DNA from: Eubacterium sp.
Lineage (GTDB): Bacteria; Bacillota; Clostridia; Oscillospirales; Acutalibacteraceae
Reading direction: 5' to 3'
NCBI GenBank assembly: GCA_017543415.1
Contig: JAFYGD010000065.1
Coordinates: 1 to 7,933, forward strand
DNA length: 7,933 nt
Position numbers and translations under genes: made by a program. The notes beneath the pieces were generated by a model, which worked only from the letters and a program-made list of their open reading frames with translations, ran no database searches and was not told the DNA's origin. Below are positions 5,115-7,933 of the stretch, one piece after another; the stretch's first letter is position 1, and each line of letters starts with the position of its first letter.

Positions 5115-5775
5115 AAATATCTTTTACTTTCAGCGTGTTTCCTTCAACCGTAAACTTTATTTCAAATTCGGCAAATTCAAAGCCGTAAACCCTTTCGCTG
5201 TCGTTCTGATATGCGGGGCGGGGGTCGTTTTCAAGAATGGTTAAAAGCGTCTGCCGTTTTTCCTTCGGAAGCTTGTTTAACAGTTGGTTATCTATTTCAA
5301 CCTTTAAAATGTTGAACTCCTCGCTGTCTGCAAAGCCTGAAACAGCGTTTTCGTGACAGTCGGAATATTTTACGTACGGCTTAATGTCATAAATCGGCGT
5401 GCCGTCTATCAAATCCGCTCCGTTTACAGTAAGCGTAAGCGTTCCGTTTTTAAATTCGCTTTTAACAAGCTTAACGCTTGAAAGCCCGAGGTTGTTAGGT
5501 CTGAAAGGGGAGCGCGTTGCAAAAACGCCGAGCCTAACGTTGCCGCCGAGCCTCGGCGGTCTTACGGTAAGCGAATGGCTTTCTCTTATGTTTTCGCTGA
5601 AGCCCCATATCAGCCATAGATGCGAAAAACCCTCAATTCCTCTTACCGCGTTTTCATCGCAGTATTCCTTCTCAAACACTATCGTTGAGGGGATGTCGCT
5701 TATACCGCTCTGGCGCGGAACGGCAAACTTTGTTTTGAAATCGTTATGTATGTAGGCAACGGGTTTTATTTCCAT
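5104..5775 (-). CDS. trmO: TrmO (TsaA/YaeB family) tRNA A37 N6-methyltransferase
   Basis: S-adenosylmethionine-dependent enzyme; the Escherichia coli member methylates N6 of t6A37 in tRNA-Thr(GGU), improving decoding. It uses an unusual beta-barrel fold rather than a Rossmann fold. The 223 residues carry the family motifs: Gly-Phe-Ser-His-Leu-Trp-Leu-Ile-Trp near 49-57, Arg-Pro-Pro-Arg-Leu-Gly-Gly-Asn at 72-79, Gly-Val-Phe-Ala-Thr-Arg-Ser-Pro-Phe-Arg-Pro-Asn at 83-94 followed by Asn-Leu-Gly-Leu-Ser, Asp-Gly-Thr-Pro-Ile-Tyr-Asp-Ile-Lys-Pro-Tyr near 124-134, and Asp-Pro-Arg-Pro-Ala-Tyr at 184-189. The start is supported by GGTGAT (complement of 5781-5786) five bases upstream, matching the 16S tail. 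First gene of a two-gene minus-strand unit with ylmH. The methyl-accepting tRNA in this organism is inferred from the family. Confidence 0.93.
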   Translation of the reverse strand: MEIKPVAYIHNDFKTKFAVPRQSGISDIPSTIVFEKEYCDENAVRGIEGFSHLWLIWGFSENIRESHSLTVRPPRLGGNVRLGVFATRSPFRPNNLGLSSVKLVKSEFKNGTLTLTVNGADLIDGTPIYDIKPYVKYSDCHENAVSGFADSEEFNILKVEIDNQLLNKLPKEKRQTLLTILENDPRPAYQNDSERVYGFEFAEFEIKFTVEGNTLKVKDIYAK

Positions 5776-5805
5776 AGATAATCACCAAATTCCTGAATTG
5801 TATAT

Positions 5806-5811
5806 ATTATA
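5806..5811 (-). promoter_or_regulatory. Extended -10 promoter of trmO-ylmH
   Basis: Read on the minus strand, 5806-5814 is TGCTATAAT, a consensus extended -10 (TG-n-TATAAT). The -35 at the expected distance (complement of 5829-5834, TTTAAA) is weak, which extended -10 promoters tolerate. Transcription would start near 5799, about 24 bases before the trmO ATG. Confidence 0.7.
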
Positions 5812-5842
5812 GCATATATTTTGCGATTTTTAAAAAAAATTA

Positions 5843-5871
5843 TTGAATTTACTTTTATTTTATTGTATTAT
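5843..5871 (+). promoter_or_regulatory. Promoter of the membrane-anchored protein gene at 5926
   Basis: TTGAAT (5843-5848) and TATTAT (5866-5871) are separated by exactly 17 bases. An A/T tract at 5826-5842 directly upstream resembles an UP element. Transcription would start near 5878. It is divergent from the trmO promoter, whose -10 is about 30 bases away. Confidence 0.7.
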
Positions 5872-5910
5872 ATAGTGGTAAAGGTGTTATTACGCCCATT
5901 TTTAGCTAAT

Positions 5911-5916
5911 AAGGAG
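5911..5916 (+). promoter_or_regulatory. Ribosome binding site that fixes the start at 5926
   Basis: AAGGAG, nine bases before ATG 5926. The frame is open further upstream to a TTG at 5821, but that extension runs through the promoter hexamers, so 5926 is the start. Confidence 0.88.
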
Positions 5917-5925
5917 ATACAGCTT

Positions 5926-6858
5926 ATGGCAAAGGTAAAAGCAAAATCAGGACTCGCTAAAGCGAACAAAGTTTTATTCTTTATTTTCTTGGCGCTTTTA
6001 ATTGCAACGGTAGTTATAATTATCTTTTCAAAGCCGAAGGTTGCCGAAGTTCCTGCGGACGCAGCAGGCGCAGCAACAGAGGACGTTGCAAAGATTGACG
6101 AATTTGTTGCAGGTACTTACGGCGGAAAAGATTTCCAGAGCGTTGACGATGTAGTTAAGTACTATGTTGAGGTATTTGATTATAACAAGACCTTAACAGC
6201 TAACTATAAAGAAAACGGTGAAACAAAGACTTATTATAAGCTTCTCGGTGACGAAAACCTTTCTGTTGAAAACCTCCTTATTGAGGGCAAGTCCAACAGT
6301 ATGATTAACAACCTTGTACCCGGTATCCTCGGCGGTATCTTCAAGGGCAACGTTAAGGGTCTTCCTCCTTCAGATAACCGTGACCCGAACCTTGACACAA
6401 GGGACGACGGCAAGATTGACGAAAGACATTCTCATCTTACTGCTGACGACGTACTTGCCGCTAACGTTAAGGATAACGGCGACGGTACAATTACTATCCA
6501 GATTCAGCCCAAGGCAGTTATTCTTTCTATGCCTGACGCTGACGCACAGGGTCGTTTCTTCAACGTACTCGGCGATATTTCGGGAACAGTTGAATCTATT
6601 TCCGTTCTTTCCTTCGCTTCGGGTACTATTGATGAAAACTTTGTAGTAAATTATCAGGGCGGTGTTGGTACAATCAAGATTGATACCAAGACAAATGAGG
6701 TTATTGAAGCTGATTACGAAATGGACGTACACATTGACGTTAAGCACGCTAACGTAGCCGTAATCAAGGATAAGAACGCTTCTCTTGATATTATTTACAC
6801 AAACCATTTCCCGGCAAGTGACGATTACCTTAAGGAAATGAAGGGTATCACAAGATAA
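5926..6858 (+). CDS. Membrane-anchored extracytoplasmic protein of unknown function
   Basis: No family recognised with confidence. The 310-residue product starts with a Lys-rich cytoplasmic head (about 1-15), one transmembrane helix (about 16-36, Val-Leu-Phe-Phe-Ile-Phe-Leu-Ala-Leu-Leu and on) and no lipobox or cleavage site. It is therefore probably an N-terminally anchored surface protein. An Ala/Pro/Asp spacer follows, then a soluble domain with Val-Asp-Asp-Val-Val-Lys-Tyr-Tyr near 76-83 and a loop rich in Asp, Asn and Arg about 150-175. Two segments read Asp-Asn-Gly-Asp-Gly-Thr-Ile-Thr-Ile and Gly-Thr-Ile-Lys-Ile-Asp-Thr-Lys-Thr-Asn, typical of beta-strand hairpins. The overall plan resembles anchored proteins common in Clostridia whose role is not established. 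Its own promoter, UP-like tract, strong ribosome site and terminator suggest a well expressed single gene. Codon choice seems more biased to gac, aac and ggt than in the neighbours, judged by eye. Confidence 0.75.
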   Translation: MAKVKAKSGLAKANKVLFFIFLALLIATVVIIIFSKPKVAEVPADAAGAATEDVAKIDEFVAGTYGGKDFQSVDDVVKYYVEVFDYNKTLTANYKENGETKTYYKLLGDENLSVENLLIEGKSNSMINNLVPGILGGIFKGNVKGLPPSDNRDPNLDTRDDGKIDERHSHLTADDVLAANVKDNGDGTITIQIQPKAVILSMPDADAQGRFFNVLGDISGTVESISVLSFASGTIDENFVVNYQGGVGTIKIDTKTNEVIEADYEMDVHIDVKHANVAVIKDKNASLDIIYTNHFPASDDYLKEMKGITR

Positions 6859-6871
6859 TCAAAATTGAGTT

Positions 6872-6893
6872 AAGGGGTGCTCGGCACCCCTTT
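6872..6893 (+). terminator. Hairpin terminator after the membrane-anchored protein, touching the next gene's start region
   Basis: A perfect nine-pair stem (6872-6880 with 6884-6892) with loop TCG and a short T run (TTT at 6891-6893, then AATT). It lies 13 bases after the TAA at 6856-6858. The T-tract is short, so read-through into the EamA gene is likely. Its 5' arm, AAGGGGTG, is the only Shine-Dalgarno-like sequence before that gene. Confidence 0.75.
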
Positions 6894-6897
6894 AATT

Positions 6898-7836
6898 ATG
6901 AGTATGAAAAAGTTTTTTACTAAAACCTACGGATTATGGCTGACCGCCGCGCTTTGCTGTTTTCTTTGGGGCTCGGCTTTTCCCGCAATTAAAACGGGGT
7001 ATAAGCTTTTTTCAATAGAGCAAAGCGACACCCTGTCAATTATTCTTTTTGCGGGAGTTCGTTTTTTCCTTGCGGGCGTGCTTACGCTCTGTATTTTCAG
7101 CGCCGCGGAAAAAAGACTGCTGCTGCCGAATAAAGGAAATATTAAGCAAATCTGTATTCTTTCGCAGTTTCAGACCGTGCTGCAGTATTTCTTTTTCTAC
7201 CACGGTCTTGCGTTCACAAGCGGAGCAAGGGGCTCCGTTATAAACGCCGCAAGCGTTTTTATCTCCCTTGCAATAGCGGCGCTTATATTTAAAATGGAGC
7301 GCCTGAACGCAAATAAAATAATCGGCAGCGTTATCGGCTTTGCGGGCGTTGTTTTAATCAGTCTTGATGCGCTTAAAGGCGGTACAGGCGGCTTGAAAGG
7401 TGAGGCGTTTATTCTTCTTTCAAGCGTTTCCCACGGCTTTTCCGTTGTGTTTATGAAACGCTATTCGGAAAAGGAAAGCCCTCCGCTGCTTTCGGGCTGG
7501 CAGTTCGTTCTCGGCGGCGCGGTAATGACAGTGTGCGGCTTTGCCCTCGGCGGCAGGCTAAGCGGGTTTACTTTTAAATCCTGCGCGCTTTTGCTTTATA
7601 TGGCAATGATTTCCGCAGTTGCGTATTCGCTTTGGAGCATACTGCTGAAATATAACGAGGTATCAAAGGTTACCGTTTGCGGGTTTATGACTCCCGTTTT
7701 CGGCTATTTCCTTTCCCTTCTTGTTTCAAGCGACGGCTTTGTAATTACCTTTGCAAGCCTTGCGGCGCTCCTGCTTGTTGTTATAGGAATTGTTGTAGTA
7801 AACTATGATTTTAAAGAGTATAATAAAACGAGGTGA
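6898..7836 (+). CDS. EamA/DMT-family permease
   Basis: Inner-membrane permease of the drug/metabolite transporter superfamily (EamA, RhaT/YdcZ-like), about 312 residues with roughly ten hydrophobic helices in two repeated EamA halves. The first half opens with Phe-Leu-Trp-Gly-Ser-Ala-Phe-Pro-Ala-Ile-Lys, the classic family start. The second begins near Gly-Glu-Ala-Phe-Ile-Leu-Leu-Ser-Ser-Val-Ser-His. The substrate is not predictable; family members export amino acids or other metabolites. The start is uncertain: ATG 6898 and ATG 6904 both give a proper N-terminus, and GTG 6877 lies inside the terminator stem. None has a well-spaced Shine-Dalgarno site. It ends in TGA four bases before the flavin-reductase-like gene, with which it is probably cotranscribed. 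No promoter of its own was seen in the 39 bases after the previous gene. Confidence 0.88.
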   Translation: MSMKKFFTKTYGLWLTAALCCFLWGSAFPAIKTGYKLFSIEQSDTLSIILFAGVRFFLAGVLTLCIFSAAEKRLLLPNKGNIKQICILSQFQTVLQYFFFYHGLAFTSGARGSVINAASVFISLAIAALIFKMERLNANKIIGSVIGFAGVVLISLDALKGGTGGLKGEAFILLSSVSHGFSVVFMKRYSEKESPPLLSGWQFVLGGAVMTVCGFALGGRLSGFTFKSCALLLYMAMISAVAYSLWSILLKYNEVSKVTVCGFMTPVFGYFLSLLVSSDGFVITFASLAALLLVVIGIVVVNYDFKEYNKTR

Positions 7837-7837
7837 T
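7830..7837 (+). promoter_or_regulatory. Ribosome binding site of the right-edge gene, overlapping the permease stop
   Basis: GAGGTGAT matches the 16S tail closely and contains the TGA stop of the permease gene. The GAGG part is seven bases from ATG 7841, so the two genes are likely translationally linked. Confidence 0.8.
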
Positions 7838-7840
7838 ACT

Positions 7841-7933
7841 ATGTTTAAAGAGATTAAAATAACCGATATTAAGGAAAATGCAGTAGACCTTCTTAAAAAT
7901 CAGTGGGCACTCGTTACTGCAGGTAATGAGGAA
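7841..7933 (+). CDS. Flavin reductase-like protein, 5' end only
   Basis: Only the first 31 residues are inside the window. They read Met-Phe-Lys-Glu-Ile-Lys, Asp-Ile-Lys-Glu-Asn-Ala, Asp-Leu-Leu and Trp-Ala-Leu-Val-Thr-Ala-Gly-Asn-Glu-Glu. This resembles the N-terminus of flavin reductase-like (FMN-binding split-barrel) proteins common in Clostridia, where the Thr-Ala-Gly-Asn/Asp-Glu strand precedes the FMN-binding region. Such proteins bind FMN and reduce flavins or small substrates with NAD(P)H. The strong ribosome site and close spacing to the permease gene support a real start. With so little sequence the family call is from memory of the N-terminal pattern. Confidence 0.6.
   Translation, partial: MFKEIKITDIKENAVDLLKNQWALVTAGNEE

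Noticed and set aside
5399..5755. 118-residue plus-strand frame opposite trmO
   Set aside because: It is the shadow of a strongly conserved gene; its sequence resembles no family and it has no start signals.
5821..5925. Upstream in-frame extension of the membrane-anchored protein from a TTG at 5821
   Set aside because: It has no ribosome site and would translate through the -35 and -10 hexamers; the AAGGAG before ATG 5926 gives a clear start.
6877..6897. GTG start at 6877 for the EamA permease
   Set aside because: The GTG is inside the terminator stem, has no spaced ribosome site and adds residues not needed by the family; ATG 6898 or 6904 is preferred, though not proven.

Overview
This 7.9 kb window looks like chromosomal sequence from a low-to-moderate GC anaerobic Bacillota bacterium, most likely a gut Clostridia/Oscillospiraceae-type organism. 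That placement is an inference from codon style, purine-rich Shine-Dalgarno sites, the lipoprotein signals and the gene families; there is no rRNA or marker gene here to prove it. No tRNA, rRNA, CRISPR array, insertion sequence or phage gene was seen.

Layout. (1) 2-865: the 3' part of a GPH-family (MelB-like) sugar:cation symporter, closed by a strong hairpin terminator. (2) 942-4393: a metal-uptake operon in the order substrate-binding lipoprotein (znuA-like), ATPase (znuC-like), permease (znuB-like) and a fourth gene for a two-module lipoprotein of unknown function. It has its own sigma-A-type promoter with a perfect 12-bp palindrome in the -35/-10 spacer, and ends at a terminator shared with the convergent genes. 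(3) 4392-5775, minus strand: trmO (tRNA A37 N6-methylation) overlapping a ylmH-type S4 RNA-binding protein. (4) 5806-5916: a divergent promoter region. (5) 5926-6858: a membrane-anchored protein of unknown function with a strong promoter. (6) 6898-7933: an EamA-family permease followed closely by the start of a flavin-reductase-like gene that runs off the right edge.

The most unusual signal is the behaviour of TAG. In two genes of the metal operon an in-frame TAG is followed, in the same frame, by sequence that clearly belongs to the protein. In znuA, TAG is codon 146 of 323 and the whole C-terminal lobe, starting with the Asp-Glu-His-Ile-Trp ligand motif, lies beyond it. In the terminal lipoprotein, TAG falls one strand before the end of a repeated module, and 15 more sensible codons lead to a TAA just before the terminator. 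The only other gene-ending TAG (znuB) is also in frame with its downstream gene. All three sit in the same hexamer, ATAGGA. If the first two are read as sense, every gene end visible here except znuB uses TAA or TGA. Amber suppression, amber reassignment, or two independent recent nonsense mutations are all possible; the window alone cannot decide.

In the operon, ZnuA would capture a divalent metal (Zn or Mn) outside the membrane, ZnuB would carry it across, and ZnuC would power transport. The fourth lipoprotein may be an accessory metal-handling factor. The trmO-ylmH pair belongs to translation fidelity and ribosome rescue.
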